Shown: piece by piece, positions 32,020-41,051 of the stretch
Numbering within the stretch: the first letter of the stretch is position 1
Layout: every line of letters starts with the position of its first letter
From: Bacteroidaceae bacterium
Lineage (GTDB): Bacteria > Bacteroidota > Bacteroidia > Bacteroidales > Bacteroidaceae
Direction of reading: 5' to 3'
Length of the DNA stretch: 59,268 bases
NCBI GenBank assembly: GCA_017616445.1
Contig: JAFZYE010000076.1
Span: forward strand, 1 to 59,268
Made by a program: the position numbers and the translations under genes
Notes under the pieces: model-generated
Databases searched by the model: none
The model's input: the letters and a program-made list of their open reading frames with translations, nothing else
Told to the model about the DNA's origin: nothing

Positions 32020-32571
32020 TTAATTCCTTTTTACCTTATACGCACAATTGATATTCCCTTTCGACATCGCAAGCAGTTTCTTCTTGATGAGTTGCTTGCG
32101 CAACGAAGAGATGTGGTCGATGAAGAGTTTACCTTCGAGGTGGTCGTACTCGTGTTGGAACACACGGGCAGCGAATCCTTCCAGCCACTCGTCGTGGGCC
32201 TGCAGGTTCTCATCAATATAGGTGACATGTACCGATTTTGGACGGCGTACACTCTCATGAACGCCTGGCACACTAAGACATCCTTCCTCTATAACCTCTG
32301 TCTCTTCACTCTCTTCGAGTATCTGTGGATTGATATATGCATGCAGGAATCCTTCGTATTCAGGATAGTCTTCTTTCAGCACATCGAGATCGACGACGAA
32401 CAGACGGATAGAGAGACCTATCTGTGGGGCAGCAAGTCCAACTCCGTCAGCTTTCTGCATCGTTTCGAACATGTTTTGTATCAATTCCTGCAACTGTGGG
32501 TAGTCCAGCGTGATTTCTTCTGTCTCTTTTCTTAGCACAGACTGCCCGAATATGTACATTGGTAAGACCAT
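32020..32571 (-). CDS. def: Peptide deformylase
   Basis: 183 residues. It removes the N-formyl group from nascent proteins using a Fe2+ site. Motifs in order: GVGLAAPQIG, EEGCLSVPG (Cys ligand) and HEYDHLEGKLF (two His ligands and the catalytic Glu). Start may be the first (MVLPMYIFG) or second Met four residues on. It lies 64 bp after ruvX in the same direction, separated by a GC-rich repeat that overlaps the ruvX end. Confidence 0.97.
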   Translation of the reverse strand: MVLPMYIFGQSVLRKETEEITLDYPQLQELIQNMFETMQKADGVGLAAPQIGLSIRLFVVDLDVLKEDYPEYEGFLHAYINPQILEESEETEVIEEGCLSVPGVHESVRRPKSVHVTYIDENLQAHDEWLEGFAARVFQHEYDHLEGKLFIDHISSLRKQLIKKKLLAMSKGNINCAYKVKRN

Positions 32572-32625
32572 ATATTTATTTACTATTGACTATTTATTTC
32601 TTATTGAACTATTTACATTTTTTCA

Positions 32626-32660
32626 GCTCTCGCCCTAAAGGGAGAGCGGGGAGAGGGTCT
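32626..32660. repeat. GC-rich palindromic repeat forming the ruvX 3' end
   Basis: GCTCTCGCCCTAAAGGGAGA followed by GCGGGGAGAGGGTCT; the ruvX stop codon (32635) lies inside it, so the last residues TLSPLSL are repeat-encoded. Confidence 0.8.
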
Positions 32661-33069
32661 TCTTGCGTTCTAAGTAGTCCTGCAGGATGATGGTTGCGCT
32701 GATTTTATCGACCAGCGCTTTGTCCTGACGGGCTTTCTTGCTGATGCCGCTCTCGATGATGGCGCGATGAGCGAGTACCGAGGTGAATCGTTCGTCGTAG
32801 AGTTCCACCGTAATCTGAGGATAGAGCTTACGCAGACGGTTCACGAACGGAGTGATACGTTTCATGTTTTCTGAATCTTCCCCATTCGTCTGTTTTGGAT
32901 ATCCCACCACAATCCGTTCGACTGACTCTTTCGCGAGGTAGTCGGCCATGAAGTCAAAGAGTTGTACGGTATCTACAGTCGTCAATCCGTTTGCGATCAT
33001 CTGCAATGGATCGGTCACAGCTATACCTGTACGCTTCTTACCGTAGTCAATCGACATGATTCGTGCCAT
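32635..33069 (-). CDS. ruvX: Holliday junction resolvase-like / pre-16S rRNA nuclease
   Basis: 144 residues. YqgF/RuvX RNase H fold: MSIDYGKKRTGIAVTD at the N-terminus (first Asp), IVVGYPKQTNGEDSE, and LYDERFTSVLAHRAI with VDKISATIILQDYL at the end (second and third acidic residues). In E. coli YqgF trims the 16S rRNA 5' end. The final segment is encoded by a repeat, which changes the C-terminus from the usual short tail. The start overlaps the TolC gene stop (TGATG), so it is coupled to the efflux operon. Confidence 0.93.
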   Translation of the reverse strand: MARIMSIDYGKKRTGIAVTDPLQMIANGLTTVDTVQLFDFMADYLAKESVERIVVGYPKQTNGEDSENMKRITPFVNRLRKLYPQITVELYDERFTSVLAHRAIIESGISKKARQDKALVDKISATIILQDYLERKKTLSPLSL

Positions 33070-34475
33070 CAGAGTCTGAGTTCTCCTTTTGATTTCTGAT
33101 ACTTAATCCATGCTAAGTTATATTGGCAGATGGCATCCACTTTCGATGCATAGCTGTTTTGCCATAAGGCTTGAGCCTCAAGGTAGTCGGAGAGCGTTTC
33201 TGTTCCCACATCGTATTGCTGCTTAGACAGACGCATATTTTCTTCGGCCTGACTGAGGGCAGAGGTAGTGAACGTCACAATCTTTTCTGCTTCCTCCAGA
33301 TTGTTGAGTGCCTGTTGCTGTTCGAGCATCATCTTCTCGTTCAGGTCTTCCTGCTCCAGTCGTGCGATAATCTGCTTCGACTTGGCCGAGCGCACCTTGC
33401 TGGTGTTTTCTCCAAAGCTGAAGAGCGGAATCTTGACACCTATTGCTATAGAAGCCGAAGTGCCGTCAATCAGTCTCTTGCCAGCCAGTTCTGCTCCATT
33501 TGAATAGCTCACTCCTCCCATCAGTACCACGTTGGGCAGGTAGTCGCTCTTAGTGAGCGCAATCTGTTTTTCTGCCATTTCCACTTTCTTGTTGAGCAGT
33601 TCGTATTCCTTGCGGTTGGTGATATTGATTTCTCTCGATGGGTTCTTGTAGAAGGTCTCTGAGGTGAAGTCCTTGCTTTCTACATCGATGTCCGATGAGA
33701 GCGAACGTCCGATATAGTGGCACAGATTCATACAGGCCAATCGATAGGCGTTCTCTGCCTTGGTGAGGTTGAGGTCGGCTTCGTTGAGTTTCACCTGTAC
33801 CTTCATCTTGTCGTTTCGGGTCTTCAGTCCGTGCTTCACTGCGTTGTCCACATTACGGCTCAGTTCCTCAAGCAGACTCTTGTATTTCTTCGCTACGTCA
33901 ATCATCTCTTTTGCCTTGACTGCAAGGAAGTATGCTTCGCCTGTCTTCACGAGAATTTCGTCCTGTGTGAGTGCTACGTTAAGGTGGGCCATATCGCGTC
34001 CGATGAGCGACATGTTGTAAGCCGTTGTGATTTTACCACCCATGTAGATGGGTTGGGTGACTGATACTCCTCCCATGAAGATGTTCTTGAGTTTGAATTC
34101 CATCTTCTGGTCAGGGAAGTCAGCATATTGGTTCAGCGTGTAGCTTCCATCTGCATTCACTGTTACGTTGGGGACATACTGTCCTGCTGCAGCCACGTAG
34201 TTGTAGATGGGCAGGTGACCTCCTTCGATGGTGAACTCGCCTTTTGCTGTCGAATACAGGTCTATCGCCATCAGGTTGATACGCGGATAGAAGTTCGACT
34301 TGTACGACTTGATATCGTATCCCAATTGTTCTTCCTGCATCTTCGCTTTTTCAATCTCTTTGTTGTGGCCCAATGCCATTTCGTAGCACTGCTCGAGTGA
34401 GAGTGTTTCCGATTGTGCGACACATAGGGTAGGGGTTAGCGTCAGCAGTATGGTGTATATGATGTTACGTTTCAT
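33069..34475 (-). CDS. TolC-family outer membrane efflux protein
   Basis: 468 residues. Signal peptide (MKRNIIYTILLTLTPTLCVA), then the TolC architecture: two long-helix repeats with LSLEQCYEMALGHNKEIEKAK opening each half (second near KKVEMAEKQIALTKSDYLPNV), and the C-terminal QQYDVGTETLSDYLEAQALWQNS motif typical of OEP domains. It forms the outer-membrane channel for the RND pump encoded upstream. It overlaps the pump gene by four bases and ruvX by one. Confidence 0.95.
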   Translation of the reverse strand: MKRNIIYTILLTLTPTLCVAQSETLSLEQCYEMALGHNKEIEKAKMQEEQLGYDIKSYKSNFYPRINLMAIDLYSTAKGEFTIEGGHLPIYNYVAAAGQYVPNVTVNADGSYTLNQYADFPDQKMEFKLKNIFMGGVSVTQPIYMGGKITTAYNMSLIGRDMAHLNVALTQDEILVKTGEAYFLAVKAKEMIDVAKKYKSLLEELSRNVDNAVKHGLKTRNDKMKVQVKLNEADLNLTKAENAYRLACMNLCHYIGRSLSSDIDVESKDFTSETFYKNPSREINITNRKEYELLNKKVEMAEKQIALTKSDYLPNVVLMGGVSYSNGAELAGKRLIDGTSASIAIGVKIPLFSFGENTSKVRSAKSKQIIARLEQEDLNEKMMLEQQQALNNLEEAEKIVTFTTSALSQAEENMRLSKQQYDVGTETLSDYLEAQALWQNSYASKVDAICQYNLAWIKYQKSKGELRL

Positions 34476-37400
34476 GCTTTTACTTTAAAGAATAATGAAT
34501 AGAGTACAGGTATGAAAATCAAGGTGATGAGGGTTCCCATGAACAGTCCACCCATGATGGTGACAGATAGCGAACCGAACATTGCATCGGGTACGAGTGG
34601 AATCATACCGAGGATGGTGGTGAGCGAGGCCATCATCACTGGACGCAGACGACTCTTCGAACTGTTGATCAGAGCATCGCGTGGGTCAACTCCGCTACTG
34701 ATTTGCAGATTGATTTCGTCCATCAGCACAATTCCGTTCTTGATCATCATACCAATCAATCCAAGCACACCCACGATGGCTACGAATCCGAACGTCTTTC
34801 CTGAAATCAGTACTGAAGGGATAACACCTGTAAGGATGAGCGGTATGCAGCAGAAGATGATTGCTGGCTTCTTGTAGTCTTTGAACAGCATGATGAGGAT
34901 ACCAATCATGAGGATGATAGCCAATGGGAAGTTGGCAAACAAATATTTCATCGAGTCATCGCTTGCTTTCTTCTCTCCTTGCCATGTGAGGTCATAGCCT
35001 TCAGGCAGTTTTATCTTCGACAGTTCTTCCTCCAACGAAGCACGTGCCTCTTCTGTTCCCACTCCTGGGCGTGGACTGCATTGCAGACGTTGTGAGCGTT
35101 GACCGTTGTAGCGCATCACAACAGGGTCTTCCCATCCTACATGAATGTCCGACACAATCTGTCGCAATTGGGTGGTGCTGGTCAGTTCTTCGATGAGGTC
35201 TTCTTTCTTCACCACTCCTGTGAGTATCTTTGTCAGGTATTCCTTGTTTGCAACACGTGAGATGTTGGGCAACATGCCGAATACTTCCACGTTTTTCAGG
35301 TTGTCGATATTCTCACCTTCCTCGTCCACACATTTCACATAGATCTTCTTGGGGTCGATACCGTCGTAGAAGGTGGCGATAGGGATTCCGCCTGTGTAGG
35401 CAAGAATTGAAGTTCCCACTTCGCTACGTGACAACCCGCTGTTGCGTGCAGCCGATTGGTTGTAGTCAACCACGAGACCTGGGCAGCGTGGCTCCCAGTC
35501 GGTCGTAGGGAGATACACCATATTGCTGCGGCGTACGATGTTCATCGCAGAGTCGGTCAGCTGATGCAGCACTTCTGGATCGGGACCTGAGAACATGGCC
35601 TCAATCGGGTATTTCTTGTACATCAGGTTATAGCGTTTCAGCTTGATGTATGCACTCGGGTAGCGTTTGTTCAGTTCGGCCTGAATCTCGTCAATATTCT
35701 TCACCAGCGTTGATGGTGAAGTGAAGTCTATGATGAGTTCTCCGTAAGCCAACGATGGGGTAGCGATGCTTCGTACCAGGTTGTAACGGCTTGGAGTTCC
35801 ACCGATAGAGGTCGTGATGTGGGTGATTTCCTCACGTGTCTTTAGGTATTCGCTGATTTCATTCAAGTCCTTCTCTACCTGGGTCGAATTGTTGCCTTCT
35901 GGCAGTTTGTATTCCATATACAGCTGGTCGTATTCCATATCGGGGAAGAACGCCTGGTCGAGGAACTTATAGCAGTACACGCTGATAAGGAACAGGGCAA
36001 TCGCACCTATCACGAAAGTGATGCGGTGGTTCAATCCGAATTTCAGGATGCCTTCAAGGATAGCATACGACTTCCCTTTGTAGAGCTCCTCCTGTTTTTC
36101 CGACTCCGTATTTCTGGCAAGGAACGAGGCTCTCATTTCTTTCTTTGTGTAGAGCAACCGTTTGCACATGATGGGCACATGGGTGAGGGCCAACACCCAA
36201 CTGAGCAACAGCGATACGGCAATCACGATAAAGAGGTCGCGTACATAGATGCCCGCTGTGTCAGGACTCAGGAAGATAGGCAGGAATGCCAGGATGGCAA
36301 TCATGGTGGCACCCAGAAGTGGCATAGCTGTCTTCTTGCCGATATTGGTGAGCGCCTCCACATGTGGTTTCCCTTTCTTCTTGTCAACCAGGATACCGTC
36401 GACCACTACGATGGCATTATCCACCAGCATACCCATCGCAAGGATGAACGAAGCAAGACTCACACGTTGCAGCGTTCCGTCGAATCCGTTGAGTACCAAG
36501 AACGAGCCGAACACAATCGTTACAAGGCTCATACCGATAATAAATCCGCTCTTCAGACCCATCGTGAAGATGAGTACCACCACAACAATCAGCACAGACT
36601 CCAACAGGTTGATGAGGAATGTGTTGAGGGCGTTCGACACACGCTCAGGTTGGAAAAACACCTTGTGGTATTCCACACCTGCAGGCAGGCGACCCTCTAC
36701 TGCTGCGAGTTTTTCTTCTACCAGCTTGCCTATTTTTGTCACATCCTTATCAGCCAGACAGGCCACAGAGATACCGATTGCACGTTCACCATCGTACTTC
36801 AGCGCATTACGTGTCGGACTTTCGTAGGCCTCCACCACTTGCGCGATGTCTTTGATGCGTAGCTGCTTGTCGTCGTGTCCCTGAATCAGCATGTTGCCGA
36901 TATCTTCCGTGTTGTTGAATCGGTCGCACACACTCACACGGATGCGGTTGTTACCGTTATCATAATAGCCCGAATAGACCGTTTTGTTCTGGCCGTTGAG
37001 GGTCGAAATCACCTCCATAGGCATCACGCCCATATTAGCCATCTTGTCTTGCTGCAACTCTATGTTGATACACTGACTGCGCTTTCCGTAGATGTCCACA
37101 CGGCACACACCGTCAATCTCCATCAACTCACGTTTCATTAACTCAGCATAGTCGCCCAACTCGTTGTCCTTCAGTCCGTCTCCCGTGAGTGCATAGAACA
37201 TACCGTACACGTCACCGAAGTCGTCACGAACAATTGGAACATTTGCTCCTTCTGGGAACGAACTCTGTGCGTTCATCACCTTCCGGCGTACCAGGTCCCA
37301 CTGCTGTTCGATGTCCTTTGTTGTGGTGAGCAGTTCCACCGTGATGATGCTCAGATCGTTCATCGACTGGCTCTGCACATTATCTACACTCGCAACCTCA

Positions 37401-37615
37401 CGGATTGCTTTTTCAAGCTTGTCAGTCACTTCCAACTCAACCTCATGTGCCGAAGCACCAGGGTAGGTCGTCACAATCATTGCTTGACGTACCTTGATGG
37501 CTGGGTCCTCGAGTTTCGACATCTGTTGATAACTCAAGAATCCACCTACGATAAACACAGCAATGAAGAAGCTGACCAGTTTCGTATTATTTAATGCCCA
37601 TTTACCAAAATCCAT
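34472..37615 (-). CDS. RND efflux permease (AcrB/HAE-type)
   Basis: 1047 residues, full length. 12 transmembrane segments in two halves with two large periplasmic loops. The opening (MDFGKWALNNTKLVSFFIAV) is typical of RND permeases. The proton relay segment GMLVDNAIVVVDGILVDKKKG in TM4 carries the Asp. Second-half segments (FGFVAIVGVLGLIGMMIKNGIVLMDEI) match the family. It expels drugs, bile acids or dyes by proton exchange; specificity cannot be read from the sequence. It is central in an adaptor-permease-channel operon. Confidence 0.96.
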   Translation of the reverse strand: MDFGKWALNNTKLVSFFIAVFIVGGFLSYQQMSKLEDPAIKVRQAMIVTTYPGASAHEVELEVTDKLEKAIREVASVDNVQSQSMNDLSIITVELLTTTKDIEQQWDLVRRKVMNAQSSFPEGANVPIVRDDFGDVYGMFYALTGDGLKDNELGDYAELMKRELMEIDGVCRVDIYGKRSQCINIELQQDKMANMGVMPMEVISTLNGQNKTVYSGYYDNGNNRIRVSVCDRFNNTEDIGNMLIQGHDDKQLRIKDIAQVVEAYESPTRNALKYDGERAIGISVACLADKDVTKIGKLVEEKLAAVEGRLPAGVEYHKVFFQPERVSNALNTFLINLLESVLIVVVVLIFTMGLKSGFIIGMSLVTIVFGSFLVLNGFDGTLQRVSLASFILAMGMLVDNAIVVVDGILVDKKKGKPHVEALTNIGKKTAMPLLGATMIAILAFLPIFLSPDTAGIYVRDLFIVIAVSLLLSWVLALTHVPIMCKRLLYTKKEMRASFLARNTESEKQEELYKGKSYAILEGILKFGLNHRITFVIGAIALFLISVYCYKFLDQAFFPDMEYDQLYMEYKLPEGNNSTQVEKDLNEISEYLKTREEITHITTSIGGTPSRYNLVRSIATPSLAYGELIIDFTSPSTLVKNIDEIQAELNKRYPSAYIKLKRYNLMYKKYPIEAMFSGPDPEVLHQLTDSAMNIVRRSNMVYLPTTDWEPRCPGLVVDYNQSAARNSGLSRSEVGTSILAYTGGIPIATFYDGIDPKKIYVKCVDEEGENIDNLKNVEVFGMLPNISRVANKEYLTKILTGVVKKEDLIEELTSTTQLRQIVSDIHVGWEDPVVMRYNGQRSQRLQCSPRPGVGTEEARASLEEELSKIKLPEGYDLTWQGEKKASDDSMKYLFANFPLAIILMIGILIMLFKDYKKPAIIFCCIPLILTGVIPSVLISGKTFGFVAIVGVLGLIGMMIKNGIVLMDEINLQISSGVDPRDALINSSKSRLRPVMMASLTTILGMIPLVPDAMFGSLSVTIMGGLFMGTLITLIFIPVLYSLFFKVKA

Positions 37616-37699
37616 TTCTTCTTTTTTTTAGGGAGTTACCGCTTCGCTAACCCATTAACCTCTATTATACATTATACATTTTACGTTATGCATTATGCA

Positions 37700-38773
37700 T
37701 TACAGCAGTCCTCCAATATTCGATTTCGAACTCTTTGGCATCGGAGTCACCTTCTGCCCATCCGTGATGTGATGCACACCAGCCACCACGATGGTCTCTC
37801 CGTCTGTGATACCATCCGACACCTCTGCCGTACCGTCACGATGCAAACGTCTCACGGTGATGTTGCGGCTCTTCACCGTCTGGCTCTTTGTATCATAGAC
37901 AAATACTTTAGAGTGACCGTCAGCCTCGAACACAGCTGTCGAAGGAATCGAGATATGGGTGCTGGTGCTGTCCTGATCGAAGCTCACATACACCATTGTT
38001 GTCATGCCAGGAGTGATCTTCGTACGGTCGTAAGGTCCTGTGAAGCGCATACGGACTGTGTACAGTTGATTCGAGTTCGCTTCTGCACTGATGCTCGACA
38101 CCTTCAGGGGGAATATCTCGTCAGGCAGCAGGTCGAATTTGCAATACACCGTATTCATACGGTCGCGGTTCGCATAGTCGAACGCAGCCACATTGATTTC
38201 TACCTCCAACGTACCGCTACCGAACATCGAGATGATAGGCATACCAGCCGAAACTGTCTCGCCTCCCTCATGCAGCACTTCCTGCACATATCCGTCGATA
38301 GGGGAGTAGAGCTTGGTGTCAGCCAGTTGGTTGCGGTGATTGGTCAGCTTCTGAGTAATCTGTTCCAATCCGTAGCGAGCTTTGTCATAGTTGCTTGCTG
38401 TCGTACTTTCTTCGTTATACATGGCGATGACACGATCAGCATCAGCCTTGATGCTCTCGTACTCGGCCTGTGTAGCCTTCAACTGTGTCTGATAGTCACG
38501 AGGATCCATTGCAGCCAGCAACTGACCTTTACGCACATGGTCGCCTGCCTTCACATACACCTTCAAGATTGGACCGCTCACACGGAACGACACATTGATA
38601 TCATCAGCCGACTTCGTCTTACCCGGGAAAGTCAGGTTGTTCACTCCCGTAGCACAGCTTGCCACCTCAGTCTTCACGTACTGAGTGTCCACTTTGTCAG
38701 CCTTCTTCTCGGAGCATCCACACAACACAAGTGCAGACGCTAACGTCAAAATTAGTTTATATCTCATATTCAT
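37700..38773 (-). CDS. RND periplasmic adaptor lipoprotein
   Basis: 357 residues. Lipobox LCGC (Cys20 counted from the first Met; MNMRYKL may start at either Met). Barrel-sandwich hybrid halves (VYVKAGDHVRKGQLLAAMD and TKLYSPIDGYVQEVLHEGGETVSAGMPI) flank a helical hairpin, followed by beta-barrel and membrane-proximal domains (VFVYDTKSQTVKSRNITV). It links the permease to TolC. First gene of the operon; its promoter carries the palindrome also found before nadA. Confidence 0.95.
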   Translation of the reverse strand: MNMRYKLILTLASALVLCGCSEKKADKVDTQYVKTEVASCATGVNNLTFPGKTKSADDINVSFRVSGPILKVYVKAGDHVRKGQLLAAMDPRDYQTQLKATQAEYESIKADADRVIAMYNEESTTASNYDKARYGLEQITQKLTNHRNQLADTKLYSPIDGYVQEVLHEGGETVSAGMPIISMFGSGTLEVEINVAAFDYANRDRMNTVYCKFDLLPDEIFPLKVSSISAEANSNQLYTVRMRFTGPYDRTKITPGMTTMVYVSFDQDSTSTHISIPSTAVFEADGHSKVFVYDTKSQTVKSRNITVRRLHRDGTAEVSDGITDGETIVVAGVHHITDGQKVTPMPKSSKSNIGGLL

Positions 38774-38808
38774 AGATTAATTATGTTCTATTTTGATTTT
38801 ATGAGGTA

Positions 38809-38830
38809 CAAAGTTAGGAATAAATTCCTA
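38809..38830 (-). promoter_or_regulatory. Promoter with palindromic operator-like site for the RND operon
   Basis: Minus strand: TAGGAATTTATTCCTA then AACTTTG, identical to 1875-1896. AAACAAA lies 11 bp upstream of the palindrome in both. The overlap with the -7 box suggests repression by a dimeric regulator; none is encoded nearby. Confidence 0.65.
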
Positions 38831-38970
38831 AATGGGACGCATTTGTTTACAATTATTTTTAATTATCATGCTGTTTTGAGACTTTTTTCTTCATTGTTTG
38901 GTCGTTTTTTTAATTATTTGGTCATTTTTTCCTCTAAGGAATCAAGGAACTTAGGATTATTTGGTGATTA

Positions 38971-39005
38971 AGAAAAAGAAGCAGAGACTCTGGGCCTCTG
39001 CTTCT
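38971..39005 (-). terminator. Hairpin terminator for the CE6-like gene
   Basis: Stem AGAAGCAGAG / CTCTGCTTCT with a T-run on the minus strand (TTTTTCT), 24 bp after the stop at 39029. The remaining gap up to 38773 is AT-rich and holds the efflux promoter. Confidence 0.85.
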
Positions 39006-39028
39006 TATGACTGATGCTGTGCGAAATC

Positions 39029-40693
39029 TTACTTCACCATAATCTTCTGTCCATCAACAATGTTGATGCCTCGCTGCAAACCATTGACACGCTGGCCGTT
39101 GAGGTTGTAAAATCTATTGGTTTTAGGTTCGTTCATTTTTACAATATCCTCGATTCCTGTTATTGGGGTCACTCCATCGTTGCTGAAGAAGATCTCTGAC
39201 AGATACACGGAGGCCGTTCCTGATGTACTGAATCCAATCATCTGCACTTTCTTCAGATTGAGTGTCTTGCCTCCCTTGGTCTTGAGGTCGCTGAGTTCAA
39301 TGACTGCTTCTTTGTTGCGCTGCATGGCGTATTCATAGTAGTCGCCTGCGGCATCTGTGGTGTTGTAAATACGAACTGTCGGCTTTGCCGATGATGGGAG
39401 CCTCAGACGTACGACGAGATACTTATAGCTTGAGATGTCGATGCTGTTGGTGTACTTCCAACCTCCGAAGCCGTCCTTCGTGGTGGTGAGTGCCTTCGTG
39501 TTTCCGTTGTAGGTGCCAGAACCTGAGATGGATGGGTCGAATCCGTTTTCAGTGAGTGGGAAGAGCGAAATGGCTACTTTGATATCTGTCGTGACTACAT
39601 TACCACTCTGGTCGGTGTAGGTCACATGTACGGTGGTCTCTCCGTCAGTTCCCTTGGCTACCATCTGAATGCCGTTTACGACTGCCACACTGGGGTCTTC
39701 TGGCTCAAACGTACACTTGCGGGTTACATTGTATTGTTTTCCGTTCGCATCCTTGGCATAGATGGCAAAGATGCTGTTTGAACCTGGCGTCAGAACCATC
39801 TCGTTCAGGCTTGGTGCAATCGATACTGCATCGAATTGTGCATTTTCGTCGCTCTTCTCTAAGAAGTCAAGCATGGCTTCAGCATAACGGCGACCGATGA
39901 TACGATAGCCTTCTGCGGTAAAGTGGAGTCCGTCGCCACGTTGTGGACAACCCTTTGATGAAATGATATAACAGTTTTTGACGTAGTTTGGCATTTTGGC
40001 GATACATGCGGAATTATGTCCGGAGCATGATCCTTTTTCTGCTTCACCTACGAGCTCACCCACGAGCAATGGTACTTCGTCGGCACTGAGACCGAGGTCG
40101 TTGAGCATACGGTTGTAGATGGTCTTCACCTTCTCTGGCCAGTCGGCCTGCATATTGTTTGAACATCCTTGATGTAACAGGATACCCTTGATGACTCCGT
40201 CTTTCTGAGCAATCTTGGCCATATCGATGAGTCGCTTGTAGGGGTCGTTGTCGTATGCCTTGAAATAGTTAATCAGCCAAGACTCTGATGATGGATTCAT
40301 GGATGCGATATAGCTTGCTACCTTGTCTTGCATGAATCCTTCAATCTTTGTTCCTCCGATAGCAACATTGATGATTCCGACGGTGATGTTCTCAGGGAGT
40401 TTCTCGCACAGGGTGCGTCCGAAATAGTCGCAAGGGGTGAGTCCGGTTCCTTCGCGGCAGAGTGGGGGAACGGCTGTGTACCACTTACCCTTGGTACGTG
40501 CAGGATTGCTGAAGTTGACGGCTGCCATCATCTTGAATCGTGCAGGTACGTTAGCCTTGTCTTGTGCTTCAGGAGTTGCGTTTCCTTCCATGTTCGACTG
40601 TCCGAAAGCCAAGTAGACGTGGAAGTTGGGATCTTGAGCGAATGATGTCATGCAGAGCATCATCAGTACTAATACAGATGTTAATCGTTTCAT
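39029..40693 (-). CDS. Secreted SGNH carbohydrate acetylesterase (CE6/SASA-like) with accessory domains
   Basis: 554 residues. Signal peptide (MKRLTSVLVLMMLCMTSFA). The esterase domain (residues 22-275) has the SGNH nucleophile block AFGQSNMEGN, INVAIGGTKIEGF, LLHQGCSNN and the Asp/His block GDGLHFTAEGYRIIGRRYA. It probably removes acetyl groups from xylan or other glycans. Then come an Ig-like bacterial domain (PGSNSIFAIYAKDANGKQYNV), a beta-sandwich resembling a carbohydrate-binding module (about 375-510) and a C-terminal tail (NRFYNLNGQRVNGLQRGINI) of the kind that ends several secreted proteins in this genome and may be an export or anchoring signal. Confidence 0.88.
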   Translation of the reverse strand: MKRLTSVLVLMMLCMTSFAQDPNFHVYLAFGQSNMEGNATPEAQDKANVPARFKMMAAVNFSNPARTKGKWYTAVPPLCREGTGLTPCDYFGRTLCEKLPENITVGIINVAIGGTKIEGFMQDKVASYIASMNPSSESWLINYFKAYDNDPYKRLIDMAKIAQKDGVIKGILLHQGCSNNMQADWPEKVKTIYNRMLNDLGLSADEVPLLVGELVGEAEKGSCSGHNSACIAKMPNYVKNCYIISSKGCPQRGDGLHFTAEGYRIIGRRYAEAMLDFLEKSDENAQFDAVSIAPSLNEMVLTPGSNSIFAIYAKDANGKQYNVTRKCTFEPEDPSVAVVNGIQMVAKGTDGETTVHVTYTDQSGNVVTTDIKVAISLFPLTENGFDPSISGSGTYNGNTKALTTTKDGFGGWKYTNSIDISSYKYLVVRLRLPSSAKPTVRIYNTTDAAGDYYEYAMQRNKEAVIELSDLKTKGGKTLNLKKVQMIGFSTSGTASVYLSEIFFSNDGVTPITGIEDIVKMNEPKTNRFYNLNGQRVNGLQRGINIVDGQKIMVK

Positions 40694-40728
40694 GTTTCAG
40701 TATTTTTTGTTGTTGATAAAATTGCATG

Positions 40729-40736
40729 CAAAAGTA
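40729..40736 (-). promoter_or_regulatory. -7 box TACTTTTG for the CE6-like gene
   Basis: Minus-strand TACTTTTGCATGC, 36 bp before the ATG at 40693. Diverges from 40821-40828. Confidence 0.75.
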
Positions 40737-40820
40737 CGAAATAATATATAATGTACAATGTATTAAGTACAATTATTTTATTTTTTCTTTACTCTTCATT
40801 CTAAACTCTTAACTTTTTTG

Positions 40821-40828
40821 TAATTTTG
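40821..40828 (+). promoter_or_regulatory. -7 box TAATTTTG for the thioesterase gene
   Basis: TAATTTTGCAGG, 220 bp before the coding start; the leader holds the third copy of the 125-bp repeat. Confidence 0.7.
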
Positions 40829-40892
40829 CAGGCAAAATGTGGTAAAGTGTATAGTTTAGAGTTTATAGTTTATAGTCAGTTGAATAAGTGTA

Positions 40893-41036
40893 GAGTTTAA
40901 TAGGTTAATTGGGAAAAGGAGACAAGAAGACATGAATACAAGGAGACAAGACAATAGATTGCAGGAACAAACCATCAGCAACAGGACTAACGTCATGTAT
41001 TCCAGTATTCCTGTATTCTCGTATTCTAAATTCGAA
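40893..41036. repeat. About 125-bp leader repeat, copy 3
   Basis: Same order of purine-rich GAGACAAGAAGAC units, central ACGTCATGTATTCC and TATTCC tandem units as at 1904 and 5763. It ends 15 bp before the thioesterase ATG. The 40694-41051 gap holds only promoters and repeats. Confidence 0.85.
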
Positions 41037-41051
41037 TAAGATAAATTGTAA

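Noticed and set aside
38783-38971. A 62-residue plus-strand frame between the efflux operon and the CE6-like gene
   Set aside because: Phe-rich AT-driven composition, and it overlaps the efflux promoter on the other strand; no support as a gene.
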